From assembly GCA_036340215.1 (NCBI GenBank), contig JAYYZF010000061.1, forward strand, positions 1 through 9,995: a stretch of 9,995 nucleotides of DNA, read 5' to 3'. The first letter of the stretch is position 1, and each line of letters begins with the position of its first letter. Origin of the DNA: JABJPE01 sp036340215. Its GTDB lineage: Bacteria > Pseudomonadota > Gammaproteobacteria > Comchoanobacterales > Comchoanobacteraceae. The notes below the pieces were generated by a model. The model was given only the letters and a program-made list of their open reading frames with translations. It was not told the DNA's origin and did not search any database. Made by a program: the position numbers and the translations under genes. Of the stretch, positions 1-5,794 are shown piece after piece.

Positions 1-139
1 TAGGATTCCATTTGTTTTTTGGTTTGCCAAGTAATGATTTACGCCATTTCAGCAGTATTTCATCTAAATCTGGTGGGGAGTCATCTTTCCTTTTCCATGG
101 ATCGCTTTTTTGAGGTTTTGGTAAGTTTGTTGTATCCAC
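1..139 (-). CDS. hflK: HflK N-terminus (FtsH-modulating membrane complex subunit), truncated by window edge
   Basis: Only the first 46 codons are inside the window. They start at a GTG at 139-137 that is preceded by an in-frame TAA and a strong AAGGAG site. The peptide contains DPWKRKDDSPPDLDEILLKW, which matches the usual HflK opening, where a DPW motif is followed by a PPDLD(D/E)I(L/F) stretch ahead of the membrane anchor. HflK is a SPFH/prohibitin-family inner-membrane protein. With HflC it encloses FtsH protease and modulates its access to substrates (family knowledge). Its position directly after hflX matches the conserved miaA-hfq-hflX-hflK-hflC order of gammaproteobacteria, and hflC would be expected next, outside the window. 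The transmembrane helix and SPFH domain are not visible here, so the call rests on the N-terminal motif plus gene order. Confidence 0.85.
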   Translation of the reverse strand, partial: MDTTNLPKPQKSDPWKRKDDSPPDLDEILLKWRKSLLGKPKNKWNP

Positions 140-145
140 ACGTTA

Positions 146-151
146 CTCCTT
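146..151 (-). promoter_or_regulatory. Shine-Dalgarno site fixing the hflK GTG start
   Basis: A perfect AAGGAG on the minus strand lies 6 nt before the GTG at 139. There is no ATG in this frame within the window, and the in-frame TAA sits between this site and the GTG. The site therefore decides the start of hflK. Confidence 0.75.
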
Positions 152-168
152 GTCGTATCAACTGTTTA

Positions 169-196
169 ATTTTAACATTAAAACGATACTTTTCAA
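169..196 (-). promoter_or_regulatory. Candidate sigma-70 promoter for hflK
   Basis: In the 83-bp gap between hflX and hflK the minus strand reads TTGAAA (196-191), a 16-nt spacer, then TAAAAT (174-169). Each box matches the consensus at 5 of 6 positions. Transcription would start near 162 and give a leader of about 22 nt containing the AAGGAG site. In such AT-rich DNA chance matches are common, so this is moderate evidence that hflK has its own promoter in addition to read-through from hflX. Confidence 0.4.
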
Positions 197-222
197 GCTA
201 AATTTATGAATACGATACTATA

Positions 223-1242
223 TCAATGTTGGTTTAAGGACGATGCAATATTTTCTTTTAAGTTTTCAATACCTAGTTGCTCTAGAGCAGATATTTTAAT
301 TTGGCGAGCTCCAACAGTTGTGCTGCTTAGTTCAGATTTATTGTAAACCTCAAGAATTGGTATTTGTTTTGTTAGTATCTGTGCTAACGTCTCATTTACA
401 CAGTTTCTTCTGTAACTTAAATTTTCATCGGTTGCATCTAGAACGTGCAAAATAAGGTCAGCATCATTAAGTTCTTCCAAGGTTGAACGAAAAGCGCTTA
501 TTAACTCTTTCGGTAATTCTTCAATAAACCCAACTGTATCAACAAGGATACAACTATTACTGTTATTTAAATATACTTTTCCAGTAGTAGTGTCTAGTGA
601 TGCGAATGGCATATTTTTTACCAAAATATTTTTCTTAGTTAATAAGTTAAACAAGGTTGATTTTCCAACATTTGTATACCCTACTAATGCAACTACTGGT
701 ACATTATTTCTTTTACGATAACTTCTGTTTTGTTGTCGGGTTTTTTTTACTTTAGCCAGCCTCTTTTGTATACGGTTTATATTTTCCCTGATTATTCTTC
801 TATCAGTTTCAATTTGCTTTTCACCTGGACCACCTCGAAGTCCTATTCCCCCTTTTTGTCTTTCCAAATGCGTCCAAATTTTAACTAATCTTGTTGCCAT
901 ATGATTTAGTTGTGCAAGTTTTACTTGTAGTTTTCCCTCGTGCGAACGGGCTCTATCTGAGAATATGTCTAAAATAAGCTCAGTTCTATCAATAACCTTA
1001 GAGCATAAGTATTTTTCAATTTCTCTTTGCCACGATGCTGACAGTTCACAAGTGAATATTAGTAGAGGAAAGTTTAATTCTGCAGCCGAGTATTTAAGGT
1101 AGTCAAGTATCTGCTTAGACACAAGATGCTTCCTATTAATATTTTTCAACTTAAATTTTACAACAAAAAAAGGCTCAATATTTAGTGATCGAGCCAATTT
1201 TTCTGTTTCTAAAAGTTTTTCAAGATGATGCTCTTGCCCCAT
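223..1242 (-). CDS. hflX: HflX ribosome-associated GTPase, short form with altered G4 motif
   Basis: This is an HflX-family GTPase of 339 aa. HflX binds the 50S subunit and rescues or splits stalled ribosomes under stress (family knowledge). The N-terminal domain (about 1-180) carries the family signature VIDRTELILDIFSDRARSHE (83-102), then THLERQKGGIGLRGGPGEKQ (124-143). The G domain follows: G1 GYTNVGKS (188-195), a G2 threonine near 218-220, G3 DTVG (235-238) and G5 SAL (318-320). The G4 motif is NKSE (301-304) instead of NKxD. The protein stops right after the G domain, so the C-terminal domain of the 426-aa E. coli protein is missing. The ATG at 1242 is the first canonical start in frame. 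However, 17 more sense codons upstream encode a strand-like peptide (TTSCIIVSP), so the true start may be a rare ATT at 1293. It lies 40 bp after hfq and is probably co-transcribed with it. Confidence 0.93.
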   Translation of the reverse strand: MGQEHHLEKLLETEKLARSLNIEPFFVVKFKLKNINRKHLVSKQILDYLKYSAAELNFPLLIFTCELSASWQREIEKYLCSKVIDRTELILDIFSDRARSHEGKLQVKLAQLNHMATRLVKIWTHLERQKGGIGLRGGPGEKQIETDRRIIRENINRIQKRLAKVKKTRQQNRSYRKRNNVPVVALVGYTNVGKSTLFNLLTKKNILVKNMPFASLDTTTGKVYLNNSNSCILVDTVGFIEELPKELISAFRSTLEELNDADLILHVLDATDENLSYRRNCVNETLAQILTKQIPILEVYNKSELSSTTVGARQIKISALEQLGIENLKENIASSLNQH

Positions 1243-1282
1243 CGTTTCCGGCGAAACAATGATGCACGAGGTGGTCTTAGTT

Positions 1283-1570
1283 CTAGCTGTAATCTTCTAT
1301 CTCTTCAGGTATCTGCACTTGTTGTTCTTCCTCTTCAAGATCGTTCCAAACTACGTTTCTTGAAGGCACGATTGTTGCAACAGCATGCTTAAATACCATT
1401 TGCTTAGTATTATTTTTTAATAGAACAACGTATTGGTCAAAGGCTGCGACATGTCCTTGTAACTTGATACCGTTAGTAAGATATATATTTACAGGTACTC
1501 TTTGTCTTCTTAATGCATTAAGAAATGGATCCTGAAGGGAATGACCTTTAACTAGATTATTTGCACTCAT
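1283..1570 (-). CDS. hfq: Hfq RNA chaperone
   Basis: Hfq forms a hexameric Sm-like ring that pairs small RNAs with mRNAs. This 95-aa protein keeps the key surfaces. On the proximal face it has Q13 and D14 in SLQDPFLNALRR, Y47 (the usual position is F), and K61-H62 of the Sm2 KH motif. Rim arginines are R21, R22 and R24, and the distal-face residues are Y30 and K36. The residue before KH is F60 rather than the common Tyr. The C-terminal tail (about 76-95) is short and very acidic (DLEEEE ... PEEIED). A strong AAGGAG (1582-1577) lies 6 nt before the ATG. The gene sits between miaA and hflX as in E. coli. The identification is secure. Confidence 0.97.
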   Translation of the reverse strand: MSANNLVKGHSLQDPFLNALRRQRVPVNIYLTNGIKLQGHVAAFDQYVVLLKNNTKQMVFKHAVATIVPSRNVVWNDLEEEEQQVQIPEEIEDYS

Positions 1571-1650
1571 TTTTAACTCCTTAATTATTAAATAATTTTG
1601 TAATTTTTAACTTTCCATGAAAAAGCTTTTATCCATTTTTAACAGACTAT

Positions 1651-1680
1651 CTTATATAATCTTGTATGGCATTATTTTAA
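1651..1680 (-). promoter_or_regulatory. Weak candidate promoter for hfq
   Basis: The minus strand at the miaA 3' end reads TTAAAA (1680-1675), an 18-nt spacer and TATAAG (1656-1651). The -35 box matches at 4 of 6 positions and the -10 at 5 of 6. It would give an hfq leader of roughly 75 nt. In E. coli, hfq is transcribed from promoters in and upstream of miaA, so an internal promoter is plausible. The sequence evidence alone is weak. Confidence 0.22.
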
Positions 1681-2604
1681 CATTTTAGCTGCTGATTGTA
1701 AACATATATCTAATGTCTCTAGTCTACTTTTCTCTAATAACCTTTCACCATCCCATTTTCGGAACCATGTATATTGCCGCTTTGCTAATTGACAAGTTGC
1801 AAAATAAGTTTTCTCAAAAAAAGTATCTCTATCATACATATTATCTAAATACTCCCAAGCTTGCTTGTAGCCAACTGACCTTATTGAGCTATTCTTCAAA
1901 CTCAAATCACCTCTATCTTTAAGTTTCTGGACTTCATTTAAAAAACCATTTTCTACCATAATATCTAGTCGTTGCTTAATAGTTCTTTTTAAAATATCTC
2001 TATTTGGGAGTATTACTATATTCTTAAAAAGAACATTGTTTTTTCTAATTGAACTTTGCTGATATTCAGACAGGGTTTTACCAGTTTGTATGTAAACATC
2101 TATTGCTCTGATTATTCTTTGTGTATCTGTTGTTGATACCTTAGCTGCAGTTAATGGGTCAATTTCTTGAAGATAAGCATAATAATCTTCAATTGTGAAG
2201 TTTGGGAGTTTTCTTTCCAAGGCTAGCCTGGTGTCAGCAGTAGATTTAGGCAAAGTGTGAATCCCATTTTGAAGAACATTAAAATATAATGCAGTTCCCC
2301 CAACAAGTAGTGGTTTTTTGCCCTGTTCAATAATTTTATTTATAGCATTTAAGGCATCTGTATAGAAGTTGCCACAGGAATAGTTTTCACTTGGATCACA
2401 AATATCAATTAAATGATGCTTATAACTGTTAAGAGTGTGGTAATCAGGTTTTGCTGAACCTATGTTTAGATCTCTGTAAACTAAGACTGAGTCAACACTG
2501 ACTATCTCAAAATTGAAATTATCAACTAATTTTAGAGATATATCAGTCTTGCCACTACATGTTGGGCCTATTAAGCAGAGTGCTGTTGGTTGATCGTGTG
2601 ACAT
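1672..2604 (-). CDS. miaA: tRNA dimethylallyltransferase MiaA
   Basis: MiaA transfers the dimethylallyl group of DMAPP to N6 of adenosine 37 in tRNAs reading UNN codons. This is the first step of i6A/ms2i6A synthesis in the cytosol. The 310-aa protein has the family's usual length and motifs: P-loop GPTCSGKT (13-20), SVDSVLVYRDLNIGSAKP (36-53) with the catalytic Asp38, HHLIDI (63-68), VGGTALYFN (101-109), QRIIRAIDVY (162-171), SVGYKQAWEYL (243-253) and the C-terminal QLAKRQYTWFRKW (272-284). Small deviations are Cys in the P-loop where Ala or Gly is common, and ATCQLAKRQ in place of ATRQLAKRQ. The ATG follows a weak AAGA-type site. It lies 65 bp downstream of the transporter gene and 101 bp upstream of hfq. 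Confidence 0.96.
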   Translation of the reverse strand: MSHDQPTALCLIGPTCSGKTDISLKLVDNFNFEIVSVDSVLVYRDLNIGSAKPDYHTLNSYKHHLIDICDPSENYSCGNFYTDALNAINKIIEQGKKPLLVGGTALYFNVLQNGIHTLPKSTADTRLALERKLPNFTIEDYYAYLQEIDPLTAAKVSTTDTQRIIRAIDVYIQTGKTLSEYQQSSIRKNNVLFKNIVILPNRDILKRTIKQRLDIMVENGFLNEVQKLKDRGDLSLKNSSIRSVGYKQAWEYLDNMYDRDTFFEKTYFATCQLAKRQYTWFRKWDGERLLEKSRLETLDICLQSAAKMLK

Positions 2605-2669
2605 TTTTAATCTTGTTGCCTAAGCTAATTTAAAGTGATTATTGTTAAAGTTACTTATTAATTTCGTTA

Positions 2670-3944
2670 CTATTTCTTTATCTGAAATGTTTCTTTTGCG
2701 AATAAAACCAATATCATTGTTAATAATAAGGATATTGGTATTATTGCTAATGCTATTTGGTAAGCCTCGACTCCATAGATAGGTGCTCCATTAACAAAGT
2801 TACTCGGCCCCATGTATCGTAAGAGATAACCAGTGGCTGGTTGTATGACTCCTGCTGACATCACAAGCATATTGGTGACAGCTAATGCTGAACCAACTGA
2901 GTGTCTGTTTGTTGCTTCCTTTGCCATCGGAAATACTAGGACCTGAGGCGAGTTGAAGAAGCCAAACAAAAACAGTAGAAAATAAACCAAGCTGATACTC
3001 AGTGTCGGAACATATATTATAAGTGAACTGACTATGAATGTCAGAAGAGCACCAAGAAAGATAACTGGCTTACGCTTCTTAATGTAATCAGATAGCATGC
3101 CAACACAAGGGCCGCCACAAGCCATACCTAGAAAAATTAAGGCAACACCGTGCGAGGCTTGTTCCCTACCATAGCCCAAGGCATCTTGTAAGTGACCTAC
3201 ACCCCAAGCCTCAGCATATATGGATATAGGAAACCACATTAAGCACCCAATAGCACCTATTATCCATGATTGGGGAGATGATAAAAGTACCCATAATCCA
3301 GATAATACATCACGAAAAGAGCTTGTTTCTGACACATCTGCGTTTGGAGCTTGGTTATGGTCCTTAATGACAACAAAGACAATGACGGTAAGGAATAATC
3401 CAAGTATAGCTGCATGTATCGAAGCAAGCTTCCATCCTTCAAAGGTTACAAGTGATGTGACAGCAGTATCACCAAGTAGACCGCCTACCATACCAAGAGC
3501 CATGGTGGTTCCGGATATTAGAGCAAACTTATTTTGAGGTAGCCATAAAGATGCGATTTTCAAAACACCTACAAAAGCAAATGAAGAACCAAAGCCAATT
3601 AGTAATCTACCAATCTCCCCTATCACTAGATGCTTAGTTGCAACAAATGAATAAGTACCAATGGCACAAGTAAAAGCAGCAAGAGTGAGCAGGCGTCGCG
3701 GGCCATATCTGTCCATGAGCACGCCAACGAATAGTTGCATTGGTGCGTATATGTAATAGTAGAATGCTATTAATGTGCTAAAGGTACCAGCATCGATACT
3801 GTAATTCAACATCAACTCCAGCCTCATAACACTTGGAGCAACCCTGAGTAAGGATTCATAGCAATAAAAAATTGTGCCAACAATTACCATGAGCCATGGC
3901 ATAAAGCTGCTTATGTTGGTCTTAGTTTCTGTACTGCTGGCCAT
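2670..3944 (-). CDS. MFS transporter, resembles the phagosomal transporter (Pht) family
   Basis: This is a 424-aa major facilitator superfamily carrier with about 12 predicted membrane helices. The MFS motif A is at 74-84 (GVLMDRYGPRR), with a second-half counterpart near 282-292 (GMLSDYIKKRK) after a hydrophilic central loop (about 194-210). From memory, the N-terminal half resembles the Pht family of Legionella and relatives, with a helix-1 pattern FYCYESLLRVAPSVM (26-40), FYYYIYAPMQ (61-70), and GRLLIGFGSSFAFVGVLKIA (112-131). Characterised Pht proteins import amino acids or nucleosides in intracellular bacteria, but the substrate here cannot be read from sequence. The ATG at 3944 follows AAAGGTG at a long 11-nt spacing, and a later start at Met15 is possible. 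It lies immediately upstream of miaA and could be the operon's first gene. Confidence 0.88.
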   Translation of the reverse strand: MASSTETKTNISSFMPWLMVIVGTIFYCYESLLRVAPSVMRLELMLNYSIDAGTFSTLIAFYYYIYAPMQLFVGVLMDRYGPRRLLTLAAFTCAIGTYSFVATKHLVIGEIGRLLIGFGSSFAFVGVLKIASLWLPQNKFALISGTTMALGMVGGLLGDTAVTSLVTFEGWKLASIHAAILGLFLTVIVFVVIKDHNQAPNADVSETSSFRDVLSGLWVLLSSPQSWIIGAIGCLMWFPISIYAEAWGVGHLQDALGYGREQASHGVALIFLGMACGGPCVGMLSDYIKKRKPVIFLGALLTFIVSSLIIYVPTLSISLVYFLLFLFGFFNSPQVLVFPMAKEATNRHSVGSALAVTNMLVMSAGVIQPATGYLLRYMGPSNFVNGAPIYGVEAYQIALAIIPISLLLTMILVLFAKETFQIKK

Positions 3945-4038
3945 GGTTCTAGCTACACCTTTGTTTTGGTAAATGTGACGTGTATTCGCTAGTGTGTATC
4001 AAGATATGCATTAGTATGTCCATTTTTGGCCAGTCCTA

Positions 4039-4067
4039 AGCATAGATTAATATGTAGAATTCGTCAA
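4039..4067 (-). promoter_or_regulatory. Candidate sigma-70 promoter for the MFS transporter
   Basis: The minus strand has TTGACG (4067-4062, 5 of 6 matches), exactly 17 nt, then TATGCT (4044-4039, 4 of 6). The start site would be about 4032, leaving a leader near 85 nt before the transporter ATG. It faces away from the rpmE promoter on the other strand, as expected for a divergent intergenic region. Confidence 0.42.
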
Positions 4068-4119
4068 GCCCTCCTAAGTTATGCAACAAGTGTGCTTAAA
4101 ATACAAATTCCATTGGCAG

Positions 4120-4148
4120 TTGACAATAATCCAGAAATAGGATAACAT
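4120..4148 (+). promoter_or_regulatory. Candidate sigma-70 promoter for rpmE-cdd
   Basis: A perfect -35 box TTGACA (4120-4125) is followed after 17 nt by TAACAT (4143-4148, 4 of 6 matches). The alternative -10 GATAAC (4141-4146) would give a 15-nt spacer. Transcription would start near 4155, about 20 nt before the rpmE GTG. The short leader leaves little room for structured autoregulation. Confidence 0.5.
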
Positions 4149-4175
4149 TCGCAAGTCAACTTTGGAGAGAAAAAA

Positions 4176-4409
4176 GTGCAAAATAATATACATCCAACTC
4201 AATACGCTGTGAGCGTGATTTGTACCTGCGGTAACAAGTTTAACATAATGTCTTCCGACAACAAAAAAGTAATGCACATAGAGCACTGTTTAAAGTGCCA
4301 TCCTGCCTACACAGGGAAGAGAAAAATTGCTAAAGCGGGCAGAATTGAAAGCTTCAACGAAAGATTCAAGGATTTTGCAAAAAGCCTTGATACGACTGAC
4401 AAAAACTAG
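4176..4409 (+). CDS. rpmE: Large-subunit ribosomal protein bL31, zinc-binding form
   Basis: bL31 binds the 50S subunit and forms an intersubunit bridge. The 77-aa product opens with an (x)NNIHP motif typical of bL31 and has the four zinc-ligand cysteines of the C+ form: Cys16 and Cys18 in CTCGN, and Cys38 and Cys41 in CLKCHP. The family hallmarks YTGK (45-48), a GRIESFNERF segment and a basic body follow. The start is GTG, supported by GGAG (4164-4167) 8 nt upstream and by alignment with the family N-terminus. The protein is a few residues longer than the 70-aa E. coli protein because of a short C-terminal tail. It is followed 14 bp later by cdd, probably in the same transcript. A zinc-bearing bL31 is often paired with a zinc-free paralogue elsewhere in the genome; none is seen here. 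Confidence 0.95.
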   Translation: MQNNIHPTQYAVSVICTCGNKFNIMSSDNKKVMHIEHCLKCHPAYTGKRKIAKAGRIESFNERFKDFAKSLDTTDKN

Positions 4410-4423
4410 CGCTAGGATTTTTC

Positions 4424-4855
4424 GTGGTGGGCACTCCCCTTTCTCCTTGTCTTGAGTCACGAAAAAAAAGAATTATTAAAATTATTAACAATTCTTACTC
4501 CCCATATTCGCAGTTCAAGGTTGCTGCTAACTTGCTTACCGAGTGTGGTGAGCAGTTTGATGGTGTGAATATTGAAAACTCAAGCTATTCCCTAACACTG
4601 TGTGCTGAAGCCGCAGCAATTTCTTCAATGGTTTCAAAAATTGGCCCTAACGCTAAGATAAAGAATATTATTATAGCTAATGATAAAGGCACATTCTGTC
4701 CCCCGTGTGGTGCTTGCAGGCAGAGATTGAGCGAGTTCTCAACAGATGATACAGAAGTAATTCTAATATCTATAAGTGATAATCGAATTTCAACACATAC
4801 GATGTCACAGTTATTGCCGCATAAATTCTGCTCAGATACCCTCATCACTAGCTAA
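4424..4855 (+). CDS. cdd: Cytidine deaminase, small tetrameric type
   Basis: The enzyme hydrolytically deaminates cytidine and deoxycytidine to uridine and deoxyuridine in pyrimidine salvage. The 143-aa length fits the single-domain homotetrameric class. Visible motifs are YSPYSQFKVAA (25-35), GVNIENSSY (47-55) with substrate-binding Asn49 and Glu51, the zinc and catalytic site CAE (60-62, Cys60 ligand and Glu62 proton shuttle), and PPCGACRQ (93-100) with zinc ligands Cys95 and Cys98. The residue after CAE is Ala63, where many tetrameric enzymes have Arg. The start is GTG 4424, or GTG 4427, after AGGA at 4414-4417. Its 3' end overlaps the end of dusA on the opposite strand by 24 bp. The 14-bp gap to rpmE suggests co-transcription. 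Confidence 0.93.
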   Translation: MVGTPLSPCLESRKKRIIKIINNSYSPYSQFKVAANLLTECGEQFDGVNIENSSYSLTLCAEAAAISSMVSKIGPNAKIKNIIIANDKGTFCPPCGACRQRLSEFSTDDTEVILISISDNRISTHTMSQLLPHKFCSDTLITS

Positions 4856-5794
4856 ACTCTGCAATCTTTGAAGATCGAAGTTAGCCTTTTTGTTAAAGCA
4901 TCTTACTACCTCATTATTCCACTGCTTTGCTATTCTTGTGTTAAAATATAAGCCGAGTAAGGGCTTCAGAAGCATGATATGACTTACAGAGCCTTTTTTT
5001 GCAAGTGCATACTTTGAATAAGAATTGAATATTTCAAACCTAGTTAAATTATTGAGGGGTGATCCATATATATGGCTATCTATCTCACGAAGTATTAAAG
5101 GATTTTTTTCTATTGCTCGACCAAGCATCAAGCAATTATGATCTTTTAGAAGTTTTTTTACTTGAGATATCTCGTTTATTCCACCGTTTAAGCAAAATTT
5201 AGCTTTGGGAAAATCAGTAATAAGCTGAGATACAATCTCATACTTAAGTGGTGGGATATTTCTATTTGCTTTTGGGCTTAAGCCTTTTAGATATGCTTTC
5301 CTGGCATGAATTACTATTTCGTCACAACCAACATCTAATAACATCTTTACAAAATTTTTAAGATAAAGATAATTATCAACCTCATCAACTCCAATTCTTG
5401 TTTTTACTGATATTGGAATTTTGCATTTATTTTTCATTACATGAACGCACTCTGCAACAAGCGCTGGATACTTGAACAAGACAGCACCATAATTAGCTTT
5501 CTTTATTTTATTACTGGGGCAGCCAACGTTGAGATTCACACCTGCATAACCAAATCTCTCTGCAACTTCTGCACAATAGCCTAGCTCATTGGGGTTATTT
5601 CCAGCAAGTTGGATAATCTGTTTGTCATAGACACAATTTACTCGCTGTAAGGCGTTACCAAATCTAATAGAGTTTGTTGAGGTCATTTCGCTGTAAAGAA
5701 CTGCTTTGTCGCTTATCAGTCTGATTAACTTGTTGAAGTGTTCTGTAGTTACCCCAACCATAGGGGCTACATGTATACTTGGGTTGTTTCTCAT
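4832..5794 (-). CDS. dusA: tRNA-dihydrouridine synthase DusA
   Basis: This FMN enzyme reduces uridine to dihydrouridine in the tRNA D-loop (U20/U20a for DusA) using NADPH. The 320-aa protein shows an N-terminal VAPMVGVTTEHF (9-20), LYSEMTS (33-39), LNVGCPS (88-94) with catalytic acid Cys92, VKTRIG (130-135), VIHARKAYLKGLSPKANR (161-178), NGGI (203-206) and GRA (225-227). The HARKAYLKGLSPK..R.IPPL stretch distinguishes DusA from DusB and DusC. The ATG overlaps the recJ stop as ATGA, and no good Shine-Dalgarno site is seen, so translational coupling to recJ is likely. The 3' end overlaps cdd. Confidence 0.94.
   Translation of the reverse strand: MRNNPSIHVAPMVGVTTEHFNKLIRLISDKAVLYSEMTSTNSIRFGNALQRVNCVYDKQIIQLAGNNPNELGYCAEVAERFGYAGVNLNVGCPSNKIKKANYGAVLFKYPALVAECVHVMKNKCKIPISVKTRIGVDEVDNYLYLKNFVKMLLDVGCDEIVIHARKAYLKGLSPKANRNIPPLKYEIVSQLITDFPKAKFCLNGGINEISQVKKLLKDHNCLMLGRAIEKNPLILREIDSHIYGSPLNNLTRFEIFNSYSKYALAKKGSVSHIMLLKPLLGLYFNTRIAKQWNNEVVRCFNKKANFDLQRLQSLASDEGI
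4851..4891 (+). terminator. Possible intrinsic terminator of rpmE-cdd, inside dusA
   Basis: At the cdd stop the plus strand has GCTAAACT (4851-4858), pairing with AGTTAGC (4879-4885) with one bulged base. An inner ATCT/AGAT pairing (4864-4867 with 4872-4875) extends the fold. Five T residues follow at 4887-4891 after a C. The stem has few GC pairs and the T tract is short, so efficiency is uncertain. The element overlaps the last codons of dusA on the other strand. Confidence 0.38.

Noticed and set aside
183..219. Two direct copies of ACGATACT (183-190 and 212-219) between hflK and hflX
   Set aside because: Only two 8-bp copies in a short AT-rich gap, with no symmetry or link to a known regulator.
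1621..1630. AAAAGCTTTT palindrome in the miaA-hfq gap, considered as terminator or operator
   Set aside because: There is no loop and the flanks are AT-rich. Such palindromes are expected by chance in this composition.
3220..3537. Plus-strand 105-codon open frame opposite the transporter
   Set aside because: It is antisense to conserved MFS sequence, with no ribosome-binding site or family resemblance.
3945..4175. Divergent intergenic region, checked for a small RNA or tRNA
   Set aside because: No cloverleaf or terminator-like hairpin was seen; only the two promoter candidates could be supported.
4406..4415. Perfect 10-bp palindrome CTAGCGCTAG at the rpmE stop codon
   Set aside because: It has no loop and no T tract, so it is not a terminator. 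It overlaps the stop codon and the cdd ribosome-binding site, and a single copy gives no basis for calling an operator.
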